Shown: piece by piece, positions 8,095 to 17,247 of the stretch | Layout of the letters: every line of letters starts with the position of its first letter | Position numbering within the stretch: position 1 is the first letter of the stretch | Assembly (NCBI GenBank): GCA_020632595.1 | Contig: JACKFF010000002.1 | Span: 62,001 to 126,000, forward strand | Length of the DNA: 64,000 nucleotides | Direction: 5' to 3' | Source: Nitrospiraceae bacterium | GTDB lineage: Bacteria; Nitrospirota; Nitrospiria; Nitrospirales; UBA8639 | Position numbers and translations under genes: made by a program | The notes under the pieces: model-generated | The model's input: only the letters and a program-made list of their open reading frames with translations | Told to the model about the DNA's origin: nothing | The model's database searches: none

Positions 8095-8885
8095 AACGGA
8101 TGCCGTCCAGCTTCATTGTGATGAGCCTGCTGGTCATGGTGTTTTTATATTTGCCGGTGGTCATTCTGATCGGGCTATCCTTTAACGCCTCCACGATGGG
8201 AGTAGCGTGGAAAGGGTTCACGTTTCAGTGGTATGAAAAGCTGGCGACGGACCAGGCGATTCTGGATGCGACCGTCAATAGCGTGGTCATTGCATTGCTC
8301 TCAACCGGAATGGCTCTCATCCTTGGAGTGGGGACTGCCATTGGCCTGGAAACCCGTCAAGGACCGCAAAAATCCTGGGTCAATATGATCCTGGTATTGC
8401 CCCTGGTCATACCGGAAATTTTATTGGGTGTGGCCTTATTGATGTTATTTGTCTTGTGTCAGGTCCGTCTGGGGTTTGGTACCATTATTATTGGACATAT
8501 GGTCTTTAATCTCCCCTTGACCATCGTCATCGTCAGGGCACGACTTCGTAAGCTGGACCCTGCCTGGGAAGACGCGGCCCGTGATTTGGGTGCCACCTCA
8601 TGGGATGTGCTTACCCGGATTACGCTTCCCTTGTTACGCCCGGCAATCTGGGGGGCAGGCCTGTTAGGCTTTACGGTATCTTTGGATGACTTTGTGGTGA
8701 CATTTTTTGTGGCCGGTCCCGGCTCGACGACGTTACCACTCAAAGTGTTTTCGATGATAAAAACAGGAATGACTCCGGAGATTAATGCTTTGTCGGCGGT
8801 CATGGTGGTGATCTCCATGCTGTGCGTGGGGTTGTCCTGGTTCGTTCAGCAGCGTTCCACTTCGGCCTCGGCTGAATCTTCGTAA
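8091..8885 (+). CDS. potC: Polyamine ABC transporter permease PotC
   Basis: Second permease subunit, 264 aa, with about six membrane helices. It has the EAA coupling motif at RKLDPAWEDAARDLGATSWD and the SLDDFVVTFF segment typical of PotC/PotI. The start overlaps potB by four bases, indicating translational coupling. It forms the transmembrane pore with PotB. Confidence 0.92.
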   Translation: MKRMPSSFIVMSLLVMVFLYLPVVILIGLSFNASTMGVAWKGFTFQWYEKLATDQAILDATVNSVVIALLSTGMALILGVGTAIGLETRQGPQKSWVNMILVLPLVIPEILLGVALLMLFVLCQVRLGFGTIIIGHMVFNLPLTIVIVRARLRKLDPAWEDAARDLGATSWDVLTRITLPLLRPAIWGAGLLGFTVSLDDFVVTFFVAGPGSTTLPLKVFSMIKTGMTPEINALSAVMVVISMLCVGLSWFVQQRSTSASAESS

Positions 8886-8901
8886 TGCTGAAAGGCTGCA
8901 T

Positions 8902-9963
8902 GTGAGCAATCTGATACCTCTATATGTTGTCCTCTGGATCCTCCTGGTGGCGGGAGGATGTTCGGAATCTTCCACATCCCCGGAATCGCCATCCTCCCAG
9001 CACTCTACACTGTATTATTTCACGTGGTCGGATTATGTGGATGCAGCTCTGGTTGCCAAATTTGAAGCGACCCGAGGGGTTCGGGTGGTGATTGACACCT
9101 TTAGTAGCAATGAAGAGTTATTAGCCAAAGTGCAGAGCGGCATGACCGGATATGATGTCGTGGTGCCATCTGATTTTATGGCGGGCATTATGGGACGATT
9201 GGGATTGCTGGCTGAGTTAGATCCCGCAAAAATTCCACATGTGCAGGATCTGGAGCCTCACCTCCGACAGCTCTCGTTTGATCCCACAAACCGGTTTGCC
9301 ATTCCCTATTTATGGGGCACCGTTGGAATGGGGTATAATGCTGATGTAGTGACGGAACCCCCAACCAGTTGGGAGGCCTTATGGGATCCCAAATTTTCCG
9401 GTCGAATCAGCTTGCTGAATGATGAACGGGAAGTCTTTGGGATGGCACTTCAGACATTAGGTTACTCGCTCAATAGTGTCGATCCCCAGGCCATTCAACA
9501 AGCTAAACATAAATTGATGATGCAAAAGCCGTTGGTCAAGGCCTATACGAGTGAACAGTTCGACCAACTCCTCGTGGCCGGGGAAGTCGTGTTAGCACAT
9601 GCCTGGGGCGGTCCGATTGCCAGGGCGATGCGTGAGCACCCGTCAATCCGGTATGCCCTCCCGCAGGAAGGCGGGATGATGTGGACGGATTGTCTGGCAG
9701 TCTTGGCCAGTTCCGGTCAACAAGCGCTGGCGATGGACTTTATTAATTATCTTTTAGATGAAGAGGTGGCGCTTGCCACATCGCAGCGACTATTATTTGC
9801 CTCAGCCAATCGCCATGTTCGGGATCGTCTGCCGGCAGAGATTCGCACGAATACGGCTGTCTACCCGCCCAGTGATATGCTTGCCCGAATGGAGTGGCTG
9901 GAAGATGTGCAGGAGGCCATTCGCTATTATGATCGAGCCTGGACTGAGCTGAAAGTGCACTAG
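8902..9963 (+). CDS. potD: Spermidine/putrescine-binding lipoprotein PotD
   Basis: Extracytoplasmic substrate-binding protein, 353 aa, that delivers polyamine to PotBC. An N-terminal hydrophobic stretch ends in the lipobox VAGGC with the lipidated Cys at residue 20, followed by a Ser/Pro-rich linker. The family start YYFTWSDYVD, the GYDVVVPSD motif and PYLWGTVGMGYN are characteristic of PotD/PotF. GTG 8902 is used because the nearby ATG (8900) reads straight into TGA; AAAGG lies about six bases upstream. A lipoprotein PotD in a Gram-negative bacterium, where the protein is usually soluble in the periplasm, is a mild peculiarity. Specificity (spermidine or putrescine) cannot be read from the sequence. 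Confidence 0.92.
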   Translation: MSNLIPLYVVLWILLVAGGCSESSTSPESPSSQHSTLYYFTWSDYVDAALVAKFEATRGVRVVIDTFSSNEELLAKVQSGMTGYDVVVPSDFMAGIMGRLGLLAELDPAKIPHVQDLEPHLRQLSFDPTNRFAIPYLWGTVGMGYNADVVTEPPTSWEALWDPKFSGRISLLNDEREVFGMALQTLGYSLNSVDPQAIQQAKHKLMMQKPLVKAYTSEQFDQLLVAGEVVLAHAWGGPIARAMREHPSIRYALPQEGGMMWTDCLAVLASSGQQALAMDFINYLLDEEVALATSQRLLFASANRHVRDRLPAEIRTNTAVYPPSDMLARMEWLEDVQEAIRYYDRAWTELKVH

Positions 9964-10046
9964 CTTGGCTTGACCCTTTTAGCCATCTGCTACTAGACTA
10001 TCTGATTGCTAAGTTTCATATACGTGGATTCACGAAAGGGATGTTC

Positions 10047-10874
10047 ATGACGAAGCGGATCACCATATGGTCACAGACAATATGCTGGGTGGTTGGCGCC
10101 TTTTTCCTGGCTGGCGTCCCGCTGTGGGCTCAGGACCGCGGAACAAGTTCTTTCCCCGTCTATCTGGCGCAAATGCCCTATGAGGCTCCTCCGCCGCCAG
10201 AATCCACGGGGGTTGAGGCCACGGCACCCCCTGAAACCCTCACGCCCCAGGACCACGAGCGTCTGGAAGCGCTTATCCCCATGCTTGAGGGCCGGCAGGA
10301 ATTCTGGGCCATGGGAGAGTTTGTCTTTTTTGGGAAACATTCGATCCCATATTTGGTAAAAGCCCTCAAGATGCCGGTGCCCAGAGTCCGGTTCAACGCC
10401 GTGGAAACCCTCTCCATGTTGAATGATCCCTCCGCAATCCCGGGCTTACTGGAGGTGGCCATGAATCCGGATGAAGAATCACGAATCCGGTCCCATGCCT
10501 TGCGTGTGGCAACACGATTGGACCCCAACCAGGTCATTCCGGCCATAGAGGTGATGGTGAAAGATCCCAATTCCACGATTCGAAACACGGCTGTGTTTGA
10601 ATCACGGAGGGTGCCTCGAAAGGAAGTGCTGCCTGTTATTATCAGTGCCATTTCAGATCCTGAGCAATATGTGTCGATCACAGCGCGGGATTCTTTCTGG
10701 ATTCTCACCAGATTCAGTGGCTCAATCCATGATTGGGAAGCGTCGACACCCGAAGACAGAAAGGAATGGGTGAAGGAATGGTGGGCTTGGTGGGAAGAGA
10801 ATAAAGACCGATTGGGTGTGACGCCGCCATCCGCAGAACCCCCTCGAGCACCGGCAGACCAGAATGTGAGTTAA
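10047..10874 (+). CDS. Exported HEAT-repeat protein
   Basis: 275-aa protein with a signal peptide (ITIWSQTICWVVGAFFLAGV, cleavage probably near LWA-QD). A proline-rich linker leads into HEAT/PBS-lyase-type repeats between about residues 75 and 215, for example PRVRFNAVETLSMLNDPSAI and NSTIRNTAVFESRRV. Such repeats form protein-binding solenoids; no catalytic motif is seen. GAAAGG seven bases before ATG 10047 favours this start over ATG 10041. It stands alone between potD and def on the same strand with gaps of 83 and 113 bases. Likely an envelope scaffold, but this is inference only. Confidence 0.75.
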   Translation: MTKRITIWSQTICWVVGAFFLAGVPLWAQDRGTSSFPVYLAQMPYEAPPPPESTGVEATAPPETLTPQDHERLEALIPMLEGRQEFWAMGEFVFFGKHSIPYLVKALKMPVPRVRFNAVETLSMLNDPSAIPGLLEVAMNPDEESRIRSHALRVATRLDPNQVIPAIEVMVKDPNSTIRNTAVFESRRVPRKEVLPVIISAISDPEQYVSITARDSFWILTRFSGSIHDWEASTPEDRKEWVKEWWAWWEENKDRLGVTPPSAEPPRAPADQNVS

Positions 10875-10987
10875 TACCGATCCTTCAATGGCCGGAGGAT
10901 AGTTGGGCTCGCCGCCGGACGGTGGTCGAAGGAGGGGCATGTTTATGAGTTTACAGACCTAGACGAACGCGAAAAGGAGTAAGGTGT

Positions 10988-11518
10988 ATGGCAGTATTAC
11001 CTATAGCAAAAATCGGCAACCCCGTTCTCCGGCAACAGGCAACGCCTGTGGACCCTGCATCAATAGGAAGTCGGCGGGTTCAGGCATTCCTTGATGATAT
11101 GTTCGAGACCATGGTCCAATATGAGGGAATCGGATTGGCAGCCCCGCAGGTCGCACATTCGGAACAGATTGTCGTCATGGAATGTGAGGGCAAGAATGGT
11201 TTTCCCAAGACCGTCCTCATTAATCCTAAAATTGTGTTTTATAGTCCCTCACAAAGCGAAATGTGGGAAGGATGTCTCAGTATTGATAATATGCGAGGGA
11301 AGGTGATCCGGCCGTCCATGATCCGTGTGCAGGCTTATGATCGACAAGGAATACTCCAAGACTTCGAAGCCAACGGACTCTATGCGGTGTGTATCCAACA
11401 TGAAATGGACCACCTCATCGGAAAATTGTTCATTGATCGAATGTCTGATATGTCGACCCTGACCCAATTGGAAGAGTTTGATGCCTATTGGCGTGAAGAA
11501 TCCGCCCCGGTGATTTAA
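10988..11518 (+). CDS. def: Peptide deformylase
   Basis: Removes the formyl group from the N-terminal methionine of new proteins in the cytoplasm. All three family motifs are present: GIGLAAPQV (residues 48-56), EGCLS (94-98) with metal ligand Cys96, and QHEMDHL with metal ligands His138 and His142 and catalytic Glu139. Length is 176 aa, normal for the family. AAGGAG lies eight bases before the ATG. No fmt gene is adjacent, unlike the common def-fmt pairing. Confidence 0.96.
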   Translation: MAVLPIAKIGNPVLRQQATPVDPASIGSRRVQAFLDDMFETMVQYEGIGLAAPQVAHSEQIVVMECEGKNGFPKTVLINPKIVFYSPSQSEMWEGCLSIDNMRGKVIRPSMIRVQAYDRQGILQDFEANGLYAVCIQHEMDHLIGKLFIDRMSDMSTLTQLEEFDAYWREESAPVI

Positions 11519-11636
11519 TCCCTGCTTGAAAGAGCTGACCGTCGAGCGTTTTCTGCTCATCAATTCTACGAGTGTGTGTCCGTGATTCCTGTCAGAATCA
11601 CGTCATCTTTCGGCGAAAAAGGTTTCTAAGCTTCCT

Positions 11637-13361
11637 GTGAAATCGCTCCTCCGAGTTCTGTCCTACATGGCGCCCTATCGCGGGCTTGTGTGCGTCACCT
11701 TCTTCTTTGCCGGAGTCACGACGGCATTGGAACTGCTCCCTCCCTGGCTCATCAAGATCGTGATTGATGACGTCATCCCGGCAGAAAATATGGATGTCCT
11801 GACCTGGGTGCTGGTCGGATTGTTCCTCGCCTATGGATTGAAGAATCTCTGTAATTCTCTCCGAATCCGTTTCAACAACACCCTTGAGCAACGGGTGGTG
11901 CATCGGCTTCGACAACAAGTGTTTGCGGCCCTGCAACGGTTGTCCTTGACCTATTATGAAAACCGATCGACGGGCGAAATCATGTCGCGTGTTGTGAACG
12001 ATACGGAGCATGTGCAACGAATTTTTATTGACGGGCTTGAGGGCATGTTAACAGCTACGTTGACCCTGGTTGGCATTACCACTATTTTATTCATGCTGAA
12101 CTGGAAAATGGCCGTTCTCGTGCTGTTGCCGATTCCAATTTTAATCATCGGAGGCGTGGGATTTACCCGCCGGGTCCATCGGTATTATCACGAAATCCGT
12201 CAGCAGGCGGCTGAACTCAATGGCTATCTGCAGGATTCCTTGTCCGGGATTCGGGAAACCATGGGATTCAATCGACAACCCTACGAACAGACTCGTTTCA
12301 GTGAGATGAGCCACAAATACAGCCAGGCGAATCTGAAAGCGATGTATTTATGGTCGATCTATTCTCCGGGAATGATTTTCATCGGAAGCCTGGGAACTGT
12401 TTTGATTGTCTGGTATGGCGCGGGGGAGGTGGTCGCCGGCCGTCTTTCCACCGGTGAATTGGTCATGTTTTTGTCTTACCTCGTGTTGTTTTATACCCCG
12501 GTTAATCAAATTCATTCCGTGAATCATTTATTGCAGCATGCCTTGGCCGCCAGTGAACGGGTGTTCGACATCCTCGATGCGGAGCCGGCCGTGCCGGACC
12601 GGGGACACCTTCGTCCCGTTCAACCCCGGCTGTCGGGAAAAGTTGAATGGAAGGATATGTCATTTGCCTATCGGCCGGAGATGCCGGTCTATGAACATCT
12701 TTCACTGACGGTCGAGCCGGGGGAGCATGTGGCTTTGGTCGGGCCAAGCGGGGTGGGAAAAAGTACGCTCATGAAACTGCTCTTTAGGTATTACGATGTA
12801 GGGGCCGGCGCGATTGAACTGGATGGATACGATATTCGTCATCTCCCATTATTCTACCTTCGAGAGCAGATCGGCTTTGTCCAACAAGAGCCATTTTTAT
12901 TCAATGGCACGGTGCGGGCCAATCTGGCCTATGGAGACTTATTGGCATCGCACGATCAAATAGAAGCCGTGGCGCGCGCTGCCCAAGCGCATGATTTTAT
13001 TCAAGCGCTTCCTGACGGGTATGACACCTGGATCGGGGAACGGGGGGTGAAATTGTCCGTTGGGCAAAAACAGCGTATCGCCATAGCCAGGGTGCTGCTC
13101 AAAAATCCACCCATTGTGGTCATGGATGAAGCCACCTCCAATATTGACACCGAAACCGAAGTCGAAATTCGCATGGCGATGGATGAGTTGATGCGGGGGC
13201 GGACAACCTTTATCGTGGCCCATCGGCTGTCGACCCTGCAAACCGTTGATCGGATTGTCGTTTTGGAACATGGACAGATCGTAGAAGAAGGCGATCATGC
13301 AACCTTACTGGCGAGAGGGGGCTTGTATGCCGGTTTGTATGAAGCCCAATTTCATGTCTAG
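11637..13361 (+). CDS. MsbA-like ABC exporter (fused membrane and ATPase domains)
   Basis: 574-aa half-transporter: a six-helix exporter membrane domain (about residues 15-310) followed by an ATP-binding domain with Walker A GPSGVGKST (369-377), Walker B IVVMDEATSNID and switch His in AHRLS. The architecture matches MsbA/lipid or multidrug exporters, which act as homodimers in the inner membrane. The signature motif reads LSVGQ instead of LSGGQ; the change at position 3 is uncommon but tolerated in some exporters. The start is GTG 11637 with AAAGG about 15 bases upstream, a loose fit. The nearby lpxD and fabF genes make a lipid-related substrate plausible, but other substrates are possible. 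Confidence 0.85.
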   Translation: MKSLLRVLSYMAPYRGLVCVTFFFAGVTTALELLPPWLIKIVIDDVIPAENMDVLTWVLVGLFLAYGLKNLCNSLRIRFNNTLEQRVVHRLRQQVFAALQRLSLTYYENRSTGEIMSRVVNDTEHVQRIFIDGLEGMLTATLTLVGITTILFMLNWKMAVLVLLPIPILIIGGVGFTRRVHRYYHEIRQQAAELNGYLQDSLSGIRETMGFNRQPYEQTRFSEMSHKYSQANLKAMYLWSIYSPGMIFIGSLGTVLIVWYGAGEVVAGRLSTGELVMFLSYLVLFYTPVNQIHSVNHLLQHALAASERVFDILDAEPAVPDRGHLRPVQPRLSGKVEWKDMSFAYRPEMPVYEHLSLTVEPGEHVALVGPSGVGKSTLMKLLFRYYDVGAGAIELDGYDIRHLPLFYLREQIGFVQQEPFLFNGTVRANLAYGDLLASHDQIEAVARAAQAHDFIQALPDGYDTWIGERGVKLSVGQKQRIAIARVLLKNPPIVVMDEATSNIDTETEVEIRMAMDELMRGRTTFIVAHRLSTLQTVDRIVVLEHGQIVEEGDHATLLARGGLYAGLYEAQFHV

Positions 13362-13709
13362 CATGGCACTGCACTCAACTGAATTGCTCAGTCTTGCGGT
13401 CTATCGGCCTATGAGTGAAGGTGCGAACGAAGATGCCGGGTGTATCGGGAAGGCTGTTGAATCTTTTTCGTATTTTTTCTTTTCATGACTGGATGAGTGA
13501 CAGAACCTCGCACGGGTCACCCTACGTGAGGGTACAAAAAGCCTCCTCCAGTCCTGCCCCGAGGCCTCTCAAAGGGAGGCTCTCCGCTGTTTTGGGCTGG
13601 TAAAGAGTGCGGAGGAGGACGTGAACTCGGCCAAACGGCGAGAAAGCATCGTTATAGGTCCCTCTAAGAATACAACACATGTTTTCCACGCTCCCTCTGG
13701 AGGAACGGC
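13362..13709. other. Intergenic with a dispersed-repeat relic
   Basis: No gene seen. It contains a diverged copy of a repeat also found at 21041-21174 and 48794-48932 (listed separately), and the GGAGG for yacG at its right end. Confidence 0.4.
13531..13648 (+). repeat. Dispersed repeat B, diverged copy 1
   Basis: Shares the CAGTCCTG-C-GAGGCCTCTC core, and the later CCAAACGGCGAGAA block, with the copies at 21041-21174 and 48794-48932. The left end GGTACAAAAAG is recognisable; the right end has decayed. Confidence 0.6.
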
Positions 13710-13901
13710 ATGACCGTGAAATGTCCCATGTGTGGCAACGTGGAACAATGGGAAGGAAATGTCTTTCGACCCTTCTGTTCCAAGCGATGTCAATTGTTGG
13801 ATTTGGAAGGATGGTTGAGTGAGCGCTATCGCATTCCCGATGCCGAAGACGATGGGTCGGATGAGACGAATTCCGAGGCAAGCCCAACATCTTCCGACTA
13901 G
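13710..13901 (+). CDS. yacG: Zinc-binding gyrase inhibitor-like protein YacG
   Basis: 63-aa protein with the YacG zinc site: CPMC at residues 5-8 and FCSKRCQ (Cys 23 and 27), followed by LDLEGWLSERYRIP, the family's C-terminal signature. YacG in E. coli binds GyrB and inhibits gyrase. The tail is acidic and Ser-rich (EDDGSDETNSEASPTSSD), as is usual. GGAGG lies seven bases before the ATG. The next gene starts 21 bases downstream, so the two are probably cotranscribed. Confidence 0.9.
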   Translation: MTVKCPMCGNVEQWEGNVFRPFCSKRCQLLDLEGWLSERYRIPDAEDDGSDETNSEASPTSSD

Positions 13902-13922
13902 ACCGTATATGGAGACCAATGT

Positions 13923-14462
13923 ATGCCAAAAATGATTACGGCTAAACGTCATGAGGACGACACGGAAAAAGCCCAGGAGTTTGTCCGGACTAATATCCTG
14001 CTTCCTGCCAGTTTGTTGGGGTTGATTTCGGTCGTCGTCGGAGTGATCGCCTTAGGATTTCAGTTCTGGGCAGGAACGTATGGATGGGAAACCTTTACCT
14101 ACAGCTCGGCACTCATCATCGCCGGCGTTCTTGTGGGAATCGTTCAAACCAAATACCAACAGTATCTTTTGCGGGAGTTTCCCGGACATTTTGCCAGTCG
14201 CATGAAAGCCTATAGCCAACGGTCGGTCCGCAAGGCTAAGAAGGCCATCACAGAGCATGACATTGAGCATCGAGGTCGTGGATTGGTTCCGCTCTGGTAC
14301 TTTCTGGGGATCTTGATGTTTTTTGCTCTTTCCGGCTTAGCTGTGGCCACGGGTTTTATGCAGCCGGTCGCCGCGTTTGCTCTGCCCTGGGCAGGCTATT
14401 TTTGGGCAAAGTTATTTTTTTGGAAAGGGGTGGTGTTGCTGCCGGAACGCAAAAAGAGATGA
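13923..14462 (+). CDS. Integral membrane protein of unknown function
   Basis: 179 aa, family not recognised. The predicted layout is two N-terminal membrane segments (about residues 27-48 and 58-78), a basic cytoplasmic loop rich in Lys/Arg (RKAKKAITEHD), and two C-terminal segments (about 123-143 and 147-168) with a short basic tail ERKKR. GGAG lies about eight bases before the ATG. It follows yacG closely and ends at a convergent terminator shared with lpxD. Confidence 0.65.
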   Translation: MPKMITAKRHEDDTEKAQEFVRTNILLPASLLGLISVVVGVIALGFQFWAGTYGWETFTYSSALIIAGVLVGIVQTKYQQYLLREFPGHFASRMKAYSQRSVRKAKKAITEHDIEHRGRGLVPLWYFLGILMFFALSGLAVATGFMQPVAAFALPWAGYFWAKLFFWKGVVLLPERKKR

Positions 14463-14480
14463 AGCCCCAGGGAGAAATGA

Positions 14481-14528
14481 AGCCCTACGGCTGCCGGGTC
14501 CCGGATCCGCTCTGGCGGATTAGGGCTT
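14481..14528. terminator. Convergent terminator-like structure
   Basis: AGCCCTA (14481-14487) pairs with TAGGGCT (14521-14527), with an inner ATCCG/CGGAT stem, between two convergent genes. The outer stem is followed by TTT on the plus side. It overlaps the last codons of lpxD. Confidence 0.5.
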
Positions 14529-15629
14529 TGAGACTGAACGACGTTTGACAGATGGGGACTTAGATGCAGATTGGTCCGTGAGCAGTGATTCAAGATGTTG
14601 GACCTGTTTTTGAAGAGTCCGGAGTTCCTTGCGTAATTCGGGGAGTTGGTATTGAAGGACCTGTGACCGTCGCCAGATGCCATGGTCGACCGCCGGCCGA
14701 CCACCCACGATCTGTCCGGATTTCACATTATTGGTCACCCCCGAGCCGGCCGCAATTTTCACTTGATCACCAATGGTGACATGATCGACCAGGCCGGCCT
14801 GGCCACCCACCATGACGTGGCGGCCTAATGTGGTACTGCCCGCAATTCCTACCTGTGCGACGAGAATGCAGTCTTCCCCGATTACCACGTTATGGGCGAT
14901 CTGCACCTGGTTATCGATTTTTGTCCCGCGCTTAATAACGGTGCTCCCAAAGGTTGCCCGATCCACGGTCACATTGGCCCCGAGCTCCACGTCATCTTCA
15001 ATGATTACATGACCCAGTTGGGGGATTTTATGATGACGGCCTTCATGTTGCACATAGCCGAACCCGTCGCTTCCGATCACGGTGCCGCTATGGACAATGA
15101 CGCGATTGCCGATGACACACTTGCTCAGCAGCGAGACATGGGGATACAGGATACATTCGTCCCCGATTATGGCATCGTCGCCAACATGAACCCCGGGATG
15201 GATGGTGACCCCGGATCCGATGAGCACGCGGTCTCCAATGGTGACGAGCGCGCCAATTGAAACATCCGGCCCAATGCGCACATCGAGCCCGGAGACGGCA
15301 CTGGGGTGAATGCCGCGTGGTGGAAGAGGGGGTAGGAAAAATTTCTGGGCCAACGTCGTGACGGCGATCAGCGGATTCTGGACAACTAATTGTGGTCGAG
15401 GATCGTCTGGAATAGGCTCTGTCACAATCAAGGCGGCAGCCTGTGATTGACGCGCTGCTTTTTCAAACGAAGGCTTCAGGACAAAGGAGACATCTCCGGA
15501 GGAGGCTCCTTCAAGGTGGGAGAGGCCGGATATCAGAATGTCAGAGGATCCGTGAATGGTGGCGTGAATGGCTTGGGCTAATTCCTGGAGAGGAATATTC
15601 ACGGATCGTGAGGAAGACGATATCGTCAT
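14520..15629 (-). CDS. lpxD: UDP-3-O-acylglucosamine N-acyltransferase
   Basis: Transfers a 3-hydroxyacyl chain from acyl carrier protein to the 2-amino group of UDP-3-O-acylglucosamine, the third step of lipid A synthesis. It is a 369-aa protein: an N-terminal uridine-binding domain (to about residue 105), then left-handed beta-helix hexapeptide repeats (such as IGPDVS, IGDRVL, IGSGVT), then a C-terminal helix with heptad-like Leu. The catalytic His is His246 in QIAHNVVIGED. The start overlaps the stop of the upstream acyl carrier protein gene by four bases (ATGA), giving fabF-ACP-lpxD order. That arrangement joins a condensing enzyme, acyl carrier and acyl user in one operon. Length is slightly above the usual 340-350 aa because of a Lys/Ser-rich tail. 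Confidence 0.95.
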   Translation of the reverse strand: MTISSSSRSVNIPLQELAQAIHATIHGSSDILISGLSHLEGASSGDVSFVLKPSFEKAARQSQAAALIVTEPIPDDPRPQLVVQNPLIAVTTLAQKFFLPPLPPRGIHPSAVSGLDVRIGPDVSIGALVTIGDRVLIGSGVTIHPGVHVGDDAIIGDECILYPHVSLLSKCVIGNRVIVHSGTVIGSDGFGYVQHEGRHHKIPQLGHVIIEDDVELGANVTVDRATFGSTVIKRGTKIDNQVQIAHNVVIGEDCILVAQVGIAGSTTLGRHVMVGGQAGLVDHVTIGDQVKIAAGSGVTNNVKSGQIVGGRPAVDHGIWRRSQVLQYQLPELRKELRTLQKQVQHLESLLTDQSASKSPSVKRRSVSKP

Positions 15630-15997
15630 GTGCGGGATTTTTTGGAAGTGGGACGGCTTTTGGGTTTTTTGACAAGTGGAGTCGGGCGTGAATTCTTGGC
15701 CAACGGTGTGGCTTGAGGGCGGGAGAGGGCGCTCCCTTGCCCATGTATTCGTTCATCCAGATAAAGGATGACCGCGCCGATGGTCGTCAATCGCCCGAAG
15801 TCCTCATCGGGTATTTGAAGATCAAAAGCCGATTCAACTTCATAGACTAATTCGATGGTTTGCAGCGAGTCCAACCCCAAATCATCACGGAGCGAATCTT
15901 CCGGATGCAGATTTTTCGGATCGCGTTGAAGGTATTTACCGAGGGTGTGGTAGACCCGTTGACTGAGTTGAGAGGACTTGTTGAAGGAAGGTTTCAT
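15626..15997 (-). CDS. Acyl carrier protein with a basic C-terminal extension
   Basis: 123-aa protein. Residues 1-85 form an acyl carrier domain with the phosphopantetheine attachment site LGLDSLQTIELV (Ser44) and the usual acidic helix 2. Residues 86-123 are an unusual Pro/Lys/Ser/Thr-rich tail (for example KKPKSRPTSKKSRT). The start overlaps the stop of fabF and its end overlaps lpxD, both by four bases, so the three are translationally coupled. A dedicated carrier between a KAS II and LpxD suggests supply of hydroxyacyl chains for lipid A, although a secondary acyl product is possible. The tail could tether it to membrane or partner. Confidence 0.85.
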   Translation of the reverse strand: MKPSFNKSSQLSQRVYHTLGKYLQRDPKNLHPEDSLRDDLGLDSLQTIELVYEVESAFDLQIPDEDFGRLTTIGAVILYLDERIHGQGSALSRPQATPLAKNSRPTPLVKKPKSRPTSKKSRT

Positions 15998-17247
15998 GAA
16001 AACTTTTTTAAGACCAAGACTGCATTGTTACTTCCGAATCCGAAGGCATTCACCAAGCCCACCCGAACGGGTCTTTTTTGTACCTTAGTAGAAAGTCCCG
16101 GCAAGGCACAATGGGGATCTGGGTCATCATAATTCACAGTGGGATGTATTATACCAGTTTGAATGGATAAGGCCGAGACAATTGTTCCGATCGCTCCGGC
16201 CGCTCCCAGTGTATGGCCAATGAGCGATTTGGTGGCATTAACCAGGATGGTATTGAGGCGTTTTCCGAATACCGCCCGTAACCCTTTGACTTCGACATCG
16301 TCTCCCACCACGGTGGATGTCGCATGGGCATTTACATAATCAACCTGTGAGGGCGAAACCCCCCCGTCTTTCAATGCCAGAGTGACAGTTCGCGCAATAT
16401 CGGAGCCGTCCTCTCTGGGGATCACCATATGATACGCTTCGCTGGTGGCGGCATATCCGGCCAGTTCCGCATAGATTTTCGCTTTTCGACGGGTCGCATG
16501 GCGAAGTGATTCCAGGATCAGGGTGCCGGCCCCTTCGCCCATCACAAATCCGTCCCGCCCTCGATCGAATGGCCTGGAGGCCTGATCGGGGTGGTCATTA
16601 TATTTGGTGGATAAGGCGCGCAATGAGCAAAATCCGGCAAAGACCAACGGGGTAATGCTGGCATCCGCTCCTGAGGCAATGACGACATCTGCCTGGTTCA
16701 GGCGAATGGCCTGCATGGCTTGTCCAATTGAATGAATGCTGGAGGAGCAGGCTGTAGAAATGGTGAGATTCGGGCCCTTTGCCCCAAAAGCCAACGCCAG
16801 AATGCCCGAGGCGGAGTTAAGCGTGATGGTCGGGATAAAGTTCGGGTGGACCCGATGTGGCTTACGAGACTGATAGAGGGTGGTGAGTTCACGTTCTCCC
16901 ATCATCATGCCACCCATGCCCACGCCGGCCATGACTCCTATCCGTTCAGCCGGCTCCTTCTCAAGGTCTAGTCCACTATCCTGGATGGCTTCCCGTGTGG
17001 CCGCAAGAGCAAATTGTGCATAGCGGTCCACGCGCGATGAAAATTTATCTTCTGAAGGATCCGGAAGGCGAAAATCGGAAACCTGCCCCCCAACCCTGGA
17101 GCGATAGGACTCCATGGGAAAATCCCCGAAAGATGAGATCGCCGTTATCCCCGTTTTGCCCTGAAGGGCGGATTTCCAAAACGTAGGGACGCCAACCCCG
17201 ATTGGGGAGACGATGCCAAGCCCGGTAATGACCACGCGCGCTGCCAT
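15994..17247 (-). CDS. fabF: 3-oxoacyl-[acyl-carrier-protein] synthase II (FabF type)
   Basis: Condensing enzyme that extends acyl-ACP with malonyl-ACP. The protein is 417 aa from ATG 17247. The catalytic triad is visible: Cys167 in ISTACSSS, His308 in NAHATST and His345 in SLIGHTLGAAGA. Start chosen because GGAG lies seven bases upstream; an earlier TTG at 17259 is in frame but lacks one. First gene of the fabF-ACP-lpxD operon; the stop overlaps the ACP start. It may be the housekeeping FabF or one dedicated to the neighbouring carrier; the sequence alone does not tell. Confidence 0.93.
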   Translation of the reverse strand: MAARVVITGLGIVSPIGVGVPTFWKSALQGKTGITAISSFGDFPMESYRSRVGGQVSDFRLPDPSEDKFSSRVDRYAQFALAATREAIQDSGLDLEKEPAERIGVMAGVGMGGMMMGERELTTLYQSRKPHRVHPNFIPTITLNSASGILALAFGAKGPNLTISTACSSSIHSIGQAMQAIRLNQADVVIASGADASITPLVFAGFCSLRALSTKYNDHPDQASRPFDRGRDGFVMGEGAGTLILESLRHATRRKAKIYAELAGYAATSEAYHMVIPREDGSDIARTVTLALKDGGVSPSQVDYVNAHATSTVVGDDVEVKGLRAVFGKRLNTILVNATKSLIGHTLGAAGAIGTIVSALSIQTGIIHPTVNYDDPDPHCALPGLSTKVQKRPVRVGLVNAFGFGSNNAVLVLKKFS

